DNA of 64,000 bases. Origin: Lysobacter antibioticus HS124. GTDB lineage: Bacteria > Pseudomonadota > Gammaproteobacteria > Xanthomonadales > Xanthomonadaceae. Positions 16,584-26,090 of this stretch are shown piece by piece. Under the pieces are notes generated by a model that made no database searches, was not told the DNA's origin, and saw only the letters and a program-made list of their open reading frames with translations. The translations under genes and the position numbers were made by a program. Each line of letters starts with the position of its first letter. Within the stretch, counting starts at the first letter, position 1. The stretch lies in contig NZ_HG424443.1 of the NCBI RefSeq assembly GCF_000336385.2, positions 1 through 64,000 on the forward strand, read 5' to 3'.

Positions 16584-19500
16584 TCAGTTCAGCGCCTGCC
16601 GCTGCGCCGCCAGAAACGCGCGCAGCGAGGCCGGCTTGATCGGTTTGGTCAGCACCCGGCAGCCGCGTTCGCGCGCGGCGTGCTTGAGCGCATCGCTGCC
16701 GTCGCCGGTGAGCAGCGCCGCCGGCAGGACGAAGCCGAGGCGCTCGCGCAGGGCGTCGATCGTAGCTAGGCCATCGAGGCGGTCATGCAGGTGGTAGTCG
16801 ACCAGCGCCACGTCGGGCGCCTGGTCGAGCAGGGCCAAGGCGTCGTCGACGGTGGCGGCGAGCAAGGCGGTCGCGCCCCAGCGGTCGAGCAGGGCGCGCA
16901 TGCCGTCGAGGATTTCGCGGTCGTTGTCGATGCACAGCACGCGCAGGCCGGCGAGCGAATCGCCCAGGGCGGTGTGGGCATTGCCGGCGGCGGCCGCGGC
17001 GCGCGGCGCCTGGCCGCAGGGCACGGCGATCGAGAACACGCTGCCGCGGCCGATCTGCGAGCGTACCCGCAGCGGATGGTCGAGCGTGCGGGCGATGCGC
17101 TGGCAGATCGACAAGCCCAGGCCGAGACCGCGTTCGCCGCCGCCGCCGGGCTGATCGAAGCGGCGGAACTCGTCGAAGATCTGCTCCAGGTGGTGCTCGG
17201 GAATGCCGGGGCCGGTGTCCCAGACCTGCAGTTCGACGTAGCCCGGTTGCGCCGGGTCGGAGCTGGGCCGTGCGCGCGCCGCCATCAGCACGCCGCCCTC
17301 GCGGGTGTAGCGCAAGGCGTTGGCGAGGAAGTTCTGCAGCGCGCGGCGCAGCAGGCGGCGGTCGCTGCGCACCGGCATCGAGTCCTGGGCGGTGCGAACG
17401 CGCAGCTCCAGGCCGCGGCCGGCGGCGCTGGGCGCGTACTGGGCGGCGAGTTCGCGCAGCAGTTCGCCGGCCTCGAAGTCGCTGAGTTCCGGGCGCAGCG
17501 CGCCGGCGTCCAGGCGCGAGATGTCGAGCAGGCCGTCGAGCAGGTCTTCGGCGGCGCGCAGCGACGCGTCGACGCGTTCGGCCAGTCGTCGCTGCTCGTC
17601 GGGGTCGGCGCTCTCGCGCAGGGCGGTGGTGAACAGGCGCGCGGCATTGAGCGGCTGCAACACGTCGTGGCTGACCGCGGCCAGGAAGCGGGTCTTGGAC
17701 TGCTGCGCCGATTCGGCTTCCTGGGTGCGTTGCTCGACGCGTTGCTCCAGGGTTTCGTTGGCTTCGCGCAGAGCCTGCTCGGCGCGTTTGTAATCGGTGA
17801 CGTCGCTGTAGCTGGTCACGTAGCCGCCGCCGACCAGCGGGCGGCCCACCATTTCGATCACCTGGCCGCTGGCGCGCACGCGTTCGAACACGTGCGGCGC
17901 GCCGGCGCGCAGGTGGGCGAGGCGGCGCCGCACCTGCTCGTCGATGTCGCCGGGACCGAGTTCGCCGCGTTCGGCGTTCCAGCGGATCAGGTCGCTGACC
18001 GGACGGCCGACGTAAAGCATGCCGTCGGGGTAGTCGAGCAGTTCCTGATAGCGCCGGTTCCAGGCCACCAGGCGCATCTCCGGGTCGACCACGCTGACGC
18101 CCTGGCTGATGTTTTCCAGGGTGGTCGACAACACCTGCCGATTGAAGCGCAGCTCCTGGTTGGCCTCGTCGAGCAGGGCGACGACTTCGCCCAGCTCCAT
18201 ACCCGAACCGCGCAGCGCGCTGGTCAGGGTCAGGCGCGCCGAGGCGGCGCCGATCGCCGCGGCCAGCAGGCGCTCGGTGAACTGGGCCAGGGCGCGGTCG
18301 GCCAATTGTTCGGGCTGCCAGGGGCGGCCCTGTTGCTGGGCGTAGTCCTCGAACGCGCGGCGCGCATGGCGTTCGCCGACGATGCGCTCGGCCAGCGCCA
18401 GCAGATCGCCGCTGCGCACGCTGCCGGCCCAGCCGCCGGGGCCGAGCGCCGGACGCCGCACGTACGGGTCGAGGAACGAGGCGGCCAGCAGCTGCTCCTG
18501 CAGCCGCGGCCGCTGCCGCGCGGACACGAACAGGAACGCGCCGATATTGGACAGCAGCGACCAGAACGTGCCGTGGGTCAGGCCGTCCCAGCCGACCAGG
18601 CCGAACAACTGCTCCGGCCGCAGCCAGCCGATGCCGAGCGGACCGGTGGCGAGCCAGTCGCCGCCGATCCAGCCGCCGCGCGCCAGCGCCGGCAGCAGCA
18701 GGGTGTAGCTCCACACCGTCGCGCCGGCGATCAGGCCGGCCAGCGCGCCGGCGCGGCTGGCGCCGCGCCAGTACAAGCCGCCGATCAGCGCCGGTGCGAA
18801 CTGGGCGACCGCGGCGAAGGCGAGCAGGCCGTGCTGGGCCAGGCCGTTGGCGCCGAGCGAGCCGCGGTGATAGGCATAGGCCATCAGCGCCAGCACGACG
18901 ATGGTGAGGCGGCGCACCCACAGCACCTGGCGATCGAGTCCGGCGCTGTCGCGCAACGCGCCGCTGCGCAGCAGCAAGGGCACGATCAGGTCGTTGCTGA
19001 CCATGGTCGACAGCGCCACGCTGGAGACGATGACCATGCCGGTCGCGGCCGAGAAACCGCCGATGTACACCGCCAGCGCCAGCGCCTGGCGATCGAGCTG
19101 CAGCGGCAGCGCCAGCACGTAGGTGTCGGGCGAAACGCCGCTGGAGGCCAGCAGCGATTCGCCGGTCAGGGTGATCGGCACCACCAGCAGGGTGATCAGC
19201 AACAGGTAGCCGCCGAACAGCCAGCGTGCCGGGCGCAGATCGTTGGGGTCCTGGCATTCGACCACGGCGACATGGAACTGGCGCGGCAGGCAGACGATCG
19301 CGGTGAAGGCGAGCAGGGTCTGGGTGACGAAGCCGGCCGGCAGCCCGGGCTGGATCACGATGTGCGCGGCATCGCCGATGCGCTGGGCGAGGCTGCCGTC
19401 GCCGGGCAGGTGGATCAGCGCGAACACGCCGATGGCGATGAAGGCCAGCAGCTTGACCAGCGACTCCAGCGCCACCGCCAGGACCATGCCGTGGTGGTGC

Positions 19501-20048
19501 TCGGTGGCGTCGATGCGGCGAGTGCCGAACAGGATCGCGAACACCGCCAGCATCATCGCCACGTAGAACGCCGGATCGGCGAGCAGGCCGCGGTCGGCCG
19601 GCACGCCGGCCAGCACTTCCACGCTCATCGCCACCGCCTTGAACTGCAGCGCCACGTAGGGCACCGCCGCGGTCAGTGCGACCGTCGCGACCAGCGCCGC
19701 CAGGCCGGGCGCGCGGCCGTAGCGCGAGGACAGGAAGTCGGCGATGGAGACGATGCGGTGTTCGCCGGAGATCAGCACCAGGCGTTCGAGAATGCGCCAG
19801 CCGAAGGCCAGCATCAGCAGCGGGCCGAGGTAGATCGGCAGGAACCCCAGGCCGGTGCGCGCGGCGGTGCCGACCGCGCCGTAGAAGGTCCACGAGGAGC
19901 AGTACACCGCCAGCGCCAGCGAGTACACGGCGGTGCGCAGCCAGCGCGCGCGCGGCGTGCGTTCGCGCTGATCGCCGTAATAGGCGACCGCGAACAGCAG
20001 GCCGACGTAGCCGGCCGATACCAGCAGCAGGATCCAGCCTGGGATCAA
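16584..20048 (-). CDS. crbS: Hybrid sensor kinase with SSS transporter domain, CrbS-like
   Basis: A 1154-residue inner-membrane protein: about 13 transmembrane helices of a sodium:solute-symporter (SLC5/PutP-like) domain (residues ~1-500), a linker, a PAS domain (~640-760), a HisKA box SHDVLQPLNAARL with H794, a HATPase with DTGPGIP and GGGERGLGLGLS, and a C-terminal receiver with D1084 in LVDYHL. This order is that of CrbS/MxtR, which with CrbR controls acs in Vibrio and Pseudomonas. Translation seems to start at TTG 20048 (MIPGWILLL), as no ATG or GTG lies between the upstream in-frame stop and the first helix. The receiver implies a phosphorelay or sink. Confidence 0.9.
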   Translation of the reverse strand: MIPGWILLLVSAGYVGLLFAVAYYGDQRERTPRARWLRTAVYSLALAVYCSSWTFYGAVGTAARTGLGFLPIYLGPLLMLAFGWRILERLVLISGEHRIVSIADFLSSRYGRAPGLAALVATVALTAAVPYVALQFKAVAMSVEVLAGVPADRGLLADPAFYVAMMLAVFAILFGTRRIDATEHHHGMVLAVALESLVKLLAFIAIGVFALIHLPGDGSLAQRIGDAAHIVIQPGLPAGFVTQTLLAFTAIVCLPRQFHVAVVECQDPNDLRPARWLFGGYLLLITLLVVPITLTGESLLASSGVSPDTYVLALPLQLDRQALALAVYIGGFSAATGMVIVSSVALSTMVSNDLIVPLLLRSGALRDSAGLDRQVLWVRRLTIVVLALMAYAYHRGSLGANGLAQHGLLAFAAVAQFAPALIGGLYWRGASRAGALAGLIAGATVWSYTLLLPALARGGWIGGDWLATGPLGIGWLRPEQLFGLVGWDGLTHGTFWSLLSNIGAFLFVSARQRPRLQEQLLAASFLDPYVRRPALGPGGWAGSVRSGDLLALAERIVGERHARRAFEDYAQQQGRPWQPEQLADRALAQFTERLLAAAIGAASARLTLTSALRGSGMELGEVVALLDEANQELRFNRQVLSTTLENISQGVSVVDPEMRLVAWNRRYQELLDYPDGMLYVGRPVSDLIRWNAERGELGPGDIDEQVRRRLAHLRAGAPHVFERVRASGQVIEMVGRPLVGGGYVTSYSDVTDYKRAEQALREANETLEQRVEQRTQEAESAQQSKTRFLAAVSHDVLQPLNAARLFTTALRESADPDEQRRLAERVDASLRAAEDLLDGLLDISRLDAGALRPELSDFEAGELLRELAAQYAPSAAGRGLELRVRTAQDSMPVRSDRRLLRRALQNFLANALRYTREGGVLMAARARPSSDPAQPGYVELQVWDTGPGIPEHHLEQIFDEFRRFDQPGGGGERGLGLGLSICQRIARTLDHPLRVRSQIGRGSVFSIAVPCGQAPRAAAAAGNAHTALGDSLAGLRVLCIDNDREILDGMRALLDRWGATALLAATVDDALALLDQAPDVALVDYHLHDRLDGLATIDALRERLGFVLPAALLTGDGSDALKHAARERGCRVLTKPIKPASLRAFLAAQRQALN

Positions 20049-20785
20049 GGGCGCGGCGTCGGGTGGATGATGCGGTCGAGTTTACGGCCTCGGCGGCGGC
20101 TACGGACCGCGGCGGGCCTGCGACTTGGGCCGGGCGGTTCGCAGGAACGGCGGCAGCCGGGTTCGCCGCGGTCGTGGGCCGATTCAGGGCGCCACTCGAG
20201 CCGTCGTGTCGGCGTGGGCCGGAGCGCTCGAACGACCTTCAGGCCGTCGCGTCCGCGCAGGCGGGTCTCCGCAGACTCCGGCGCGATGCCCGGCGCGATG
20301 CTGGGTGAAGCCCCGGACTCCCGTTTTCATGGGGAAGACGAGAGGAGGCTTTCGTGGACATGACGACAGGCGAGGTGGCGCGGTGGTTTGCGTGCGGGCC
20401 GCGTCGGCGCGCCCTGGAGGGCGCATGCACGAGGCGCCGGAGCGCCACCGAGCCGCGCATTGCTGTCCTGCCGCATCGTGGGATGCCGCGCGCGCAACGT
20501 CCTGAACGTTGTCCACCCTCGCCACAGTCGGGTTGAGCCGTCTATCAAGGTTCCGCGCTGCGTCCGCGCTCCCGCGCCGCGGAGCCTACCGCGATCACGG
20601 TTTGCCGCGTCCGCATTTGCCAAGGTCGCCCGCGCACGGCCGGGCCAGGCCGTGCGCCATCCCAGTCACCCCCGGCGCAGCAACCGCCACGCCTGTCCGC
20701 CGCCCGTTGCCGGCGCGGCGGACCGGCGCGCGTCCGCACGCTTCCCTGTTGCCTTCGCGCCACCACGCCACAGGAGGATTCGCGA
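20049..20785. other. Long non-coding gap upstream of the first serine protease
   Basis: About 740 bases with only arginine-rich shadow frames. A weak copy of a GGACTCCCGTTTTCATGGGG-type palindrome lies at 20318-20337. The last bases carry AGGAGG, the protease ribosome binding site. Room for regulation of the protease is large, but I see no clear operator. Confidence 0.5.
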
Positions 20786-22045
20786 ATGAACCACGGACTG
20801 CAGAACCCGCCCGTTTCCAAGTTGCTCGCTGCCAAGTCGCTGGCTCCCGCGGTGCTCGCCGCGGCCTTGGGCCTGGCGCTGCCCGCCGCGGCGCAGACCG
20901 CGCCCGCGCCGCTCAAGATCGCCGACGTGCGCGCGGTCGACCTGCAGTTGGGCGCGCAGCCCGGCCGCGTGGGCCGCGCCGGTGTCGATGCGGGCGCCAA
21001 GGCGGTGGAGATCCGCACCCCCGATGCATCCTTCATCAAGGTGCATTTCGAACACTTCTCGCTGCCGGCCGGAGTGACCCTGGAAGTCGCCAGCCCGGAC
21101 GGGCGCGAGGTGTATCGCTACAGCGCCGACCGCCGCGACGGCCACACCGTCGCCGCCGATCTGGGCGAAGACGGCAAGACCCGCTTCTCGGCGATGTCGA
21201 TCTCCGGCCCGGTCGCGGTGCTGCGTCTGGTCGGCGCCGCGCGCGAGCCGTGGCGTGCCGATCACGGAATCAAGGTGTCGCGCTATCTGGAAGGCTATCC
21301 GGAAGACATGCTGCCGGAGCTGCAGAACGAAGGCTTGCTGAGCACCGACGCCGGCGGCAAGTCGATCTGCGGCACCGACAACAAGCAGGCGGCGGCCTGC
21401 TACGTCACCAGCGACCCGTTCGCCTACGCCCGCTCCAAGCCGGTGGCGCGCGCGGTCATGAGCGGCGGCAGCCTGTGCACCGCCTGGCGGGTGGGCGCGC
21501 AGAACCGCATGTTCACCAACAACCATTGCATCAGCACCGCCGCCGGCGTGGCCGGCGCCGAATTCTGGTTCAACTACCAGCGCAGCACCTGCACCGGTGC
21601 GCAGGCGACGGTGACCAAGGTCGCCGGCGACCAGATGCTCAAGACCAACACCACGCTGGACTACACGCTGTTCACGGTGAAGAACTTCGCCAGCATCTCC
21701 GGCTTCGGCTATCTCGGCCTGGACCCGCGCGCGGCGGTGGCCAACGAAGGCCTCTTCATCGCCGGTCATCCGGGCGGGCGGATGAAGGAGCTCAGCATCG
21801 CCGACACCCAGAACAGCGGCGGCAAGTGCCGCGCCGATGCGCCCAGCGTCACCGGCAATGCGCCCAACAGCGACGTGGGCTATTACTGCGATACTGAAGG
21901 CGGCAGCTCGGGCTCGCCGGTGATCGCGCGCTCCAGCGGCAAGGTGCTGGCGCTGCACCACTTCGGCGGCTGCTTCAACTCCGGCGCGAAGATCTCGCTG
22001 ATCTGGCCGCAGGTGTCGACCTACTTCGGCGGCGTGATTCCCTGA
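20786..22045 (+). CDS. Secreted trypsin-like serine protease, lysyl-endopeptidase type, copy 1
   Basis: A 419-residue exported protease. Signal peptide to about residue 36 (AAAQ), then a pro-region with an IKVHFEHFSLPAGVTLEV beta-domain, then a chymotrypsin-fold catalytic domain with triad H247 (TNNHC), D292 (LDYTL) and S375 (GGSSGSP). Several cysteines (SICG, AACY, LCTAW, NNHC, GYYCD, GGCF) should form disulfides. The layout matches bacterial lysyl-endopeptidase / API relatives without their C-terminal extension; specificity cannot be read safely. AGGAGG precedes ATG 20786. A near-identical-architecture paralogue follows 376 bases downstream. Confidence 0.92.
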   Translation: MNHGLQNPPVSKLLAAKSLAPAVLAAALGLALPAAAQTAPAPLKIADVRAVDLQLGAQPGRVGRAGVDAGAKAVEIRTPDASFIKVHFEHFSLPAGVTLEVASPDGREVYRYSADRRDGHTVAADLGEDGKTRFSAMSISGPVAVLRLVGAAREPWRADHGIKVSRYLEGYPEDMLPELQNEGLLSTDAGGKSICGTDNKQAAACYVTSDPFAYARSKPVARAVMSGGSLCTAWRVGAQNRMFTNNHCISTAAGVAGAEFWFNYQRSTCTGAQATVTKVAGDQMLKTNTTLDYTLFTVKNFASISGFGYLGLDPRAAVANEGLFIAGHPGGRMKELSIADTQNSGGKCRADAPSVTGNAPNSDVGYYCDTEGGSSGSPVIARSSGKVLALHHFGGCFNSGAKISLIWPQVSTYFGGVIP

Positions 22046-22421
22046 TGCGACGCGGCTGAGCGACGTGCGGCTCCGGCGCCGATATCGGCGCCGGAGCCGT
22101 GCGCACGACGGCGTTCCGGGGCGTCCGCGCGCGATCGGTGCCGCGGTTGCGGAAAGCCGCTGGCCTGCGGCGCGGCGACGATCTAGGGCTGCTGCGCTCC
22201 GCGACGGCGCCGCACGTTCAGCCGATGCGCACACCCGCGTTGCGCGGTGCGTTCAAGTTCCGGACATCGGCCGACCGAATCTGATGCGGTTCACGTTTAT
22301 GCGCGCAATCGGCCGCGCCCGGCGCGCCTGTGCGGCGCCGTCGCTGTGCAAGCTCGTGCCCGGCGCATGCGCGACGATCGACGTCGCGCAGTGAGCGCCG
22401 GGTCGTCATCAAGGAGACGAT
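22046..22421. other. Inter-protease gap
   Basis: Contains the palindrome at 22068-22099, then ~320 bases without a supported gene; AAGGAG lies just ahead of the second protease. The gap suggests that the second copy may have its own promoter. Confidence 0.5.
22068..22099 (+). terminator. Perfect 32-bp palindrome after protease 1
   Basis: Two 16-base arms (CGGCTCCGGCGCCGAT / ATCGGCGCCGGAGCCG) without a spacer, 22 bases past the stop. No T-run, so it is either a terminator-like or an mRNA 3'-stabilising hairpin. Confidence 0.6.
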
Positions 22422-23657
22422 ATGTCCATCGCAAACCTGCCGTTGTGTACGCTCGGCCTGTTGGTGAGCGCCTGCCTGTCCACCGCATCGGCGTTCGCCG
22501 CCGAGCGCCCGGCGCCGCTGCGCGCCGGCGAAACCCGTGCCATCTCCCTCAGTCTGGGGCCGCAACAGGGCCTGTCGAAGTCGGCCTGGTCCAAGCCGGT
22601 GCAGATCCGCGCTGCGGACGCGGCCTACATCAAGGTGCATTTCGAGCACTTCGCTTTGCCCGCCGGCGTGACCCTGGAAGTGTCGGACCCGCAACGCCGC
22701 GAGGTGTACCGTTATAGCCAAGGCGACCTGGGCCGGCACACCGTCGATGCGAGCCTGGGCGAAGACGGCAAGACCCGTTTCGGCGCGATGTCGGTCGCCG
22801 GCGACACCGCGGTGCTGCGCCTGGTCGGAACGCCGACCGAACCGTGGGCGCCGCATCACGGCGTGCGCATCAGCCGTTACGACGAAGGCTTTCCGCAGCC
22901 GCTGATGGGCGAGTTGGGCGAGGCCGGCCTGCTCGGCGGCGATGCATCGTCGAAGTCGATCTGCGGGGCCAAGGACAGCCGCCCGGTGGCCTGCTACGCC
23001 GCCACCGATGCGACGGCGGTCGCGCGCTCCAAGCCGGTCGCATTGATCCTGCTCAACGGCACCAAATGGTGCACCGCCTGGCGCGTCGGCGCGGGCAATC
23101 GCGTCTTCACCAACAACCACTGCCTCGACAGCGCCGCGGATGTGGCCGCGTCCGAGTACTGGTTCAACTACCAGGCCACCACCTGCGCCGGCACCGCCAG
23201 CGGCGCGGTGACCAAGGTCGCCGGCGACCAGATGCTCAAGACCGACCAAACCCTGGACTACACCCTGCTGACGGTGAAGAACGCTGCCGCCATCTCCGGC
23301 TTCGGCTATCTCAGCCTGGACGTGCGCAAGCCGGTGGTCGGCGAAGAGATGTACATCAGCGGCCATCCGGCGACGCGCATGAAAGAGCTGTCGGTGGTCA
23401 GCGATCGCGACGGCGGGGGCCGTTGCAAGATCATCGATGCCGATGCGGACGGCTACGGCACCGATACCGATGCCGGTTACTACTGCGACACCGAGGGCGG
23501 CAATTCCGGTTCGCCGGTGTTGGCGCGCTCTTCGCACAAGGCGGTGGCGCTGCACCACTTCGGCGGCAGCTGCAACCTGCAGGCGCCCAACCGAGGGGTG
23601 AAGATGCAATTGATCTGGCCGCAGGTGAAGTCGTTCTTCGGCAACGTGGTGCCTTGA
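22422..23657 (+). CDS. Secreted trypsin-like serine protease, lysyl-endopeptidase type, copy 2
   Basis: A 411-residue paralogue of the protease at 20786. Signal peptide to about residue 26 (AFAAE), the same FIKVHFEHF-type pro-domain (here YIKVHFEHFALPAGVTLEV), and catalytic H233 (TNNHC), D279 (LDYTL), S362 (GGNSGSP). The catalytic region is closely alike, while the signal peptide and the stretch before the catalytic Ser (DADADGYGTDTDAGYYCD) diverge, as expected after tandem duplication. AAGGAG precedes ATG 22422. Likely digests extracellular protein, fitting a predatory or scavenging lifestyle. Confidence 0.92.
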   Translation: MSIANLPLCTLGLLVSACLSTASAFAAERPAPLRAGETRAISLSLGPQQGLSKSAWSKPVQIRAADAAYIKVHFEHFALPAGVTLEVSDPQRREVYRYSQGDLGRHTVDASLGEDGKTRFGAMSVAGDTAVLRLVGTPTEPWAPHHGVRISRYDEGFPQPLMGELGEAGLLGGDASSKSICGAKDSRPVACYAATDATAVARSKPVALILLNGTKWCTAWRVGAGNRVFTNNHCLDSAADVAASEYWFNYQATTCAGTASGAVTKVAGDQMLKTDQTLDYTLLTVKNAAAISGFGYLSLDVRKPVVGEEMYISGHPATRMKELSVVSDRDGGGRCKIIDADADGYGTDTDAGYYCDTEGGNSGSPVLARSSHKAVALHHFGGSCNLQAPNRGVKMQLIWPQVKSFFGNVVP

Positions 23658-23670
23658 TCCGGGGCCGGTC

Positions 23671-23697
23671 GCGAGGCCGCGGACCGCGCGGCCTCGC
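23671..23697 (+). terminator. Hairpin after protease 2
   Basis: GCGAGGCCGCG and CGCGGCCTCGC arms separated by five bases, 13 bases past the stop codon; GC-rich stem, no immediate T-run. Confidence 0.6.
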
Positions 23698-24001
23698 GGC
23701 GTCGACTCATGGCGCCGGTGGCGGTGGATACCGGTTTTTTATCGGGTGCCGGGACGGGGAAAACCGCGACGCATCCGATTGAACGTCGTCTCCGCGGAAG
23801 TGGGCGTCGCTTTACTTCGGCATGAACCCGCGGGGCTTTATCCGGGTATGGCGCTGAAGCCTTTGGATGCCCGCCTGCGCGGACATGGCGGTTTGGAGAG
23901 GTGGCGCCGAGTCCGCCCGTCGCCGTTCCCGCGACGCCGGGAGGCCGGAGTGCTATCCAGGCGCGGCTTCGGGGCCTCGATCCTCTCTCCAATCCCGAAT
24001 C

Positions 24002-24040
24002 CCGAAAAGAAAAAACCCGCCACGAGGGCGGGTTCTTTCC
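24002..24040 (-). terminator. Rho-independent terminator of rpmB-rpmG
   Basis: On the minus strand AACCCGCC / GGCGGGTT stem followed by TTTTTTCTTTTC; placed about 80 bases after the rpmG stop. Confidence 0.85.
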
Positions 24041-24118
24041 GAAGGCTCTGGATTCCCGCTCTCGCGGGAATGAGGCGATGGCAGCGGCGTTCGCGCTGGG
24101 CGCGAACGCGCCATGGCC

Positions 24119-24283
24119 TCACTTGATCTTGCCTTCCTTGTAGATCACGTGCTTGCGAACGACGGGGTCGTACTTCTTGACCTCCATCTTGTTCGGGGTG
24201 TTCTTCTTGTTCTTGTCGGTCGTGTAGAAATGACCGGTGTTGGCCGTCGAGATCAGGCGGATCTTGTCGCGCTTGGAAGCCAT
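24119..24283 (-). CDS. rpmG: 50S ribosomal protein L33
   Basis: A 54-residue L33, start [13 protein letters not shown], end VIYKEGKIK. It has no cysteine, so it is the zinc-independent (C-minus) form. Encoded 13 bases downstream of rpmB in the usual rpmBG operon; the ribosome binding site GAGGA lies in that gap. Confidence 0.98.
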   Translation of the reverse strand: MASKRDKIRLISTANTGHFYTTDKNKKNTPNKMEVKKYDPVVRKHVIYKEGKIK

Positions 24284-24296
24284 GGTTCAGTCCTCC

Positions 24297-24533
24297 TCAG
24301 ATCTTTTCGCCGCGAGCGCGGAGCTCGGCGAGGACGGCGTCGATGCCGTTCTTGTCGATGGTGCGCAGGGCATTGGCGGAAACGCGCAGCTTCACCCAAC
24401 GGTTCTCACTGGCGACCCAGAAGCGGCGCTCGTGCAGGTTGGGGAGGAAACGGCGGCGGGTCTTGTTCATGGCATGCGAGACGTTGTTGCCAGTCGTCGT
24501 TCGCTTGCCCGTTACTTGGCATACGCGGGACAT
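24297..24533 (-). CDS. rpmB: 50S ribosomal protein L28
   Basis: A 78-residue L28: [20 protein letters not shown] at the start, [14 protein letters not shown] in the middle and [14 protein letters not shown] near the end. First gene of rpmB-rpmG. A single Cys5 remains, so no zinc ribbon. Promoter at 24717-24745. Confidence 0.98.
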   Translation of the reverse strand: MSRVCQVTGKRTTTGNNVSHAMNKTRRRFLPNLHERRFWVASENRWVKLRVSANALRTIDKNGIDAVLAELRARGEKI

Positions 24534-24716
24534 TACGCACCTCGAAAGGAGTCTGTGCTTCCCTTAGCCAGGGAGGCGGCGGCCCCGGCACCGGCATCGA
24601 AAGATGCTTGCGCCACGCGATTCGGGCAGGAATCCGCGCTGCACGTGGCGGCCCGGAATCGCGTTTCCGGACCGCCCGGTCGTTCCTGGGAACGGGCCGG
24701 ACGCAGCGAGCCGCGC

Positions 24717-24745
24717 ATTATGCAGGCAAATCCCTATCCGGACAA
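24717..24745 (-). promoter_or_regulatory. Sigma70-type promoter of rpmB-rpmG
   Basis: On the minus strand TTGTCC (24740-24745), 17-base spacer, CATAAT (24717-24722). It would give a ~175-base leader. Confidence 0.65.
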
Positions 24746-24817
24746 GCACTTGGCGGGTCGCCGGCCGAAATGCCCTGCGGTCGCGTGAATCCATGAGATG
24801 AAGCGCCCTCCCCGCCG

Positions 24818-24970
24818 CTAGGAGCGGCGTGAGCCGCGGCCGCCGCAGCGGTGGTCGGCAGCGCGGTCTCCGCGGCCGGATCGTCCACGGCCTGCCACGT
24901 CCGATCTTCGGGGCTAAAGCGGTGGCCTCAGTCCTGTTGCGGGTGGTTGCGGCTCACGCCGCTCCTACAA
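24818..24970. repeat. REP-like inverted pair 3
   Basis: Direct copy CTAGGAGCGGCGTGAGCCGC at 24818 and inverse copy GGTTGCGGCTCACGCCGCTC from 24945, with about 105 bases between them. Confidence 0.8.
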
Positions 24971-25003
24971 GGGCGCGTCGCACCCGCGCAGGTAGCCGAG
25001 GCC

Positions 25004-25339
25004 TCAGTGGCTGGCCTTGTCGCGGTGCCAACCGCGGTGCTTGATGTCCAGGTACAGGCTGTAGGCGGCGGTGAAGGCCGGGAACAGGTTCTGGATCACC
25101 CCGACCGAGTCCTGCTTCTGCGAGAACAGGAAGTAGCTCAGGGTCATGGCGCTGCCGACCAGGCTCATGTACCAGAACAGGCGCGGGATCACCGGCTTGC
25201 CCATGCGCTTGCTGGCGACGAACTGGACCAGCCAGCGGCCGCCGAACATCAGCGCGCCGACCAGGCCGATCAGCTTCCACGGCGACATGTGCAGGCCGGT
25301 CCAGGCCAGCCATTCGATCGGCGAATTCATGAAGTCCAT
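25004..25339 (-). CDS. LAB_N (lipid-A-disaccharide synthase N-terminal domain) membrane protein
   Basis: A 111-residue protein with three hydrophobic segments: KLIGLVGALMFGGRWLVQF, PRLFWYMSLVGSAMTLSYFLF and IQNLFPAFTAAYSLYLD. The pattern GRWLVQ-x(3)-S and the W-x-x-S-x-x-G segment are typical of LAB_N, a small membrane domain usually paired with a GT2 glycosyltransferase for lipid A or undecaprenyl-phosphate sugar modification. It follows the GT2 gene with a 10-base gap, so the two form an operon. Confidence 0.85.
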   Translation of the reverse strand: MDFMNSPIEWLAWTGLHMSPWKLIGLVGALMFGGRWLVQFVASKRMGKPVIPRLFWYMSLVGSAMTLSYFLFSQKQDSVGVIQNLFPAFTAAYSLYLDIKHRGWHRDKASH

Positions 25340-25349
25340 GGCGGCGCCT

Positions 25350-26090
25350 TCAGCGTTCGACCACCGCGGTGACCTTGCCGCGGCGGATCAGCCAGGCCAC
25401 CCCGCGCAGGTCGGCGATGCCGACCAGGGCGCGGTTGAGATTGTTGTACTTGGATACGCCGGCGCCGCGCGGGCGATGGTTGACCGGCACGCTCAGGGTC
25501 TTCCAGCCGGCGCGCTGCATCAGCGCCGGCAGGTAGCGGTGCATGTGGTCGAAGTAGGGCAGGTCGAGAAAGGCGGCGCGCTCGAACAGCTTGATGCCGC
25601 AGCCGGTGTCGGGGGTGTCGTCGCGCAGCATGCGGCGGCGGATCGCATTGGCCCACTTCGAGGCCCAGCGCTTGCTGCCCGAGTCCTGGCGGTTGACCCG
25701 CCAGCCGGCGAACAGCTTCACCTCCGGCGCCGATTCGGCGCGCTTGGCCAGCAGCTTGGGGATGTCGGCCGGATCGTTCTGGCCGTCGCCGTCGAGGGTC
25801 GCGATCCAGGCGCCGCGCGCGGCCTTGACCCCGGTGCGCACCGCGGTGCTCTGCCCGCTCTGGGTCACGTGGTGCAGCACCCGCAGCTCGGGCACGCCGG
25901 CCTTCAGGGCCTGCAGCGCGGCCAGGGTGCCGTCGCGCGAATGGTCGTCGATGTAGACGATCTCGAAGTCGCCGCCGTCGGAAGGCGCGCGGCCGCGCAG
26001 GGCGGTGGTGATCTCCTGGATCAACGGCGCGACGTTGTCCTGCTCGTTGAACACCGGAACGACGACGGACAGCTGGGGCGATTGGGTCAT
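25350..26090 (-). CDS. GT2 glycosyltransferase (polyprenyl-phosphate sugar transferase type)
   Basis: A 246-residue cytoplasmic GT-A glycosyltransferase of the DPM1/ArnC-like kind: SVVVPVFNEQDNV start, DDHSRDGT nucleotide-binding stretch, metal-binding D100-G-D102 in TLDGDGQNDP, and a KLFERAAF / HRYLPAL segment. It lacks the two C-terminal membrane helices of ArnC/GtrB, a role the LAB_N partner may supply. It presumably loads a sugar onto polyprenyl phosphate for envelope modification. Confidence 0.87.
   Translation of the reverse strand: MTQSPQLSVVVPVFNEQDNVAPLIQEITTALRGRAPSDGGDFEIVYIDDHSRDGTLAALQALKAGVPELRVLHHVTQSGQSTAVRTGVKAARGAWIATLDGDGQNDPADIPKLLAKRAESAPEVKLFAGWRVNRQDSGSKRWASKWANAIRRRMLRDDTPDTGCGIKLFERAAFLDLPYFDHMHRYLPALMQRAGWKTLSVPVNHRPRGAGVSKYNNLNRALVGIADLRGVAWLIRRGKVTAVVER

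Larger units (their letters stand above)
23658..24118. other. Gap between protease 2 and rpmG
   Basis: Holds a hairpin after the protease, palindromic repeats of the ATTCCCGCTCTCGCGGGAAT type (24049-24068) with a weaker relative at 23860-23880, an AATCCCGAATCCCG unit at 23992-24006, and the rpmG terminator. No gene seen. Confidence 0.6.
24534..25003. other. Gap between rpmB and the LAB_N gene
   Basis: Contains the rpmB promoter and leader (24534-24745) and a REP-like inverted pair (24818-24970). No gene seen. Confidence 0.6.

Noticed and set aside
16785-20363. 1192-codon open frame antisense to the CrbS-like kinase
   Set aside because: Gln/Arg/Ala-rich shadow frame; the opposite strand encodes a complete, recognisable multi-domain kinase.
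20049-20785. Several short open frames in the gap before the first protease
   Set aside because: All are Arg-rich frames with no start signal and conflicting frames; none resembles a family.
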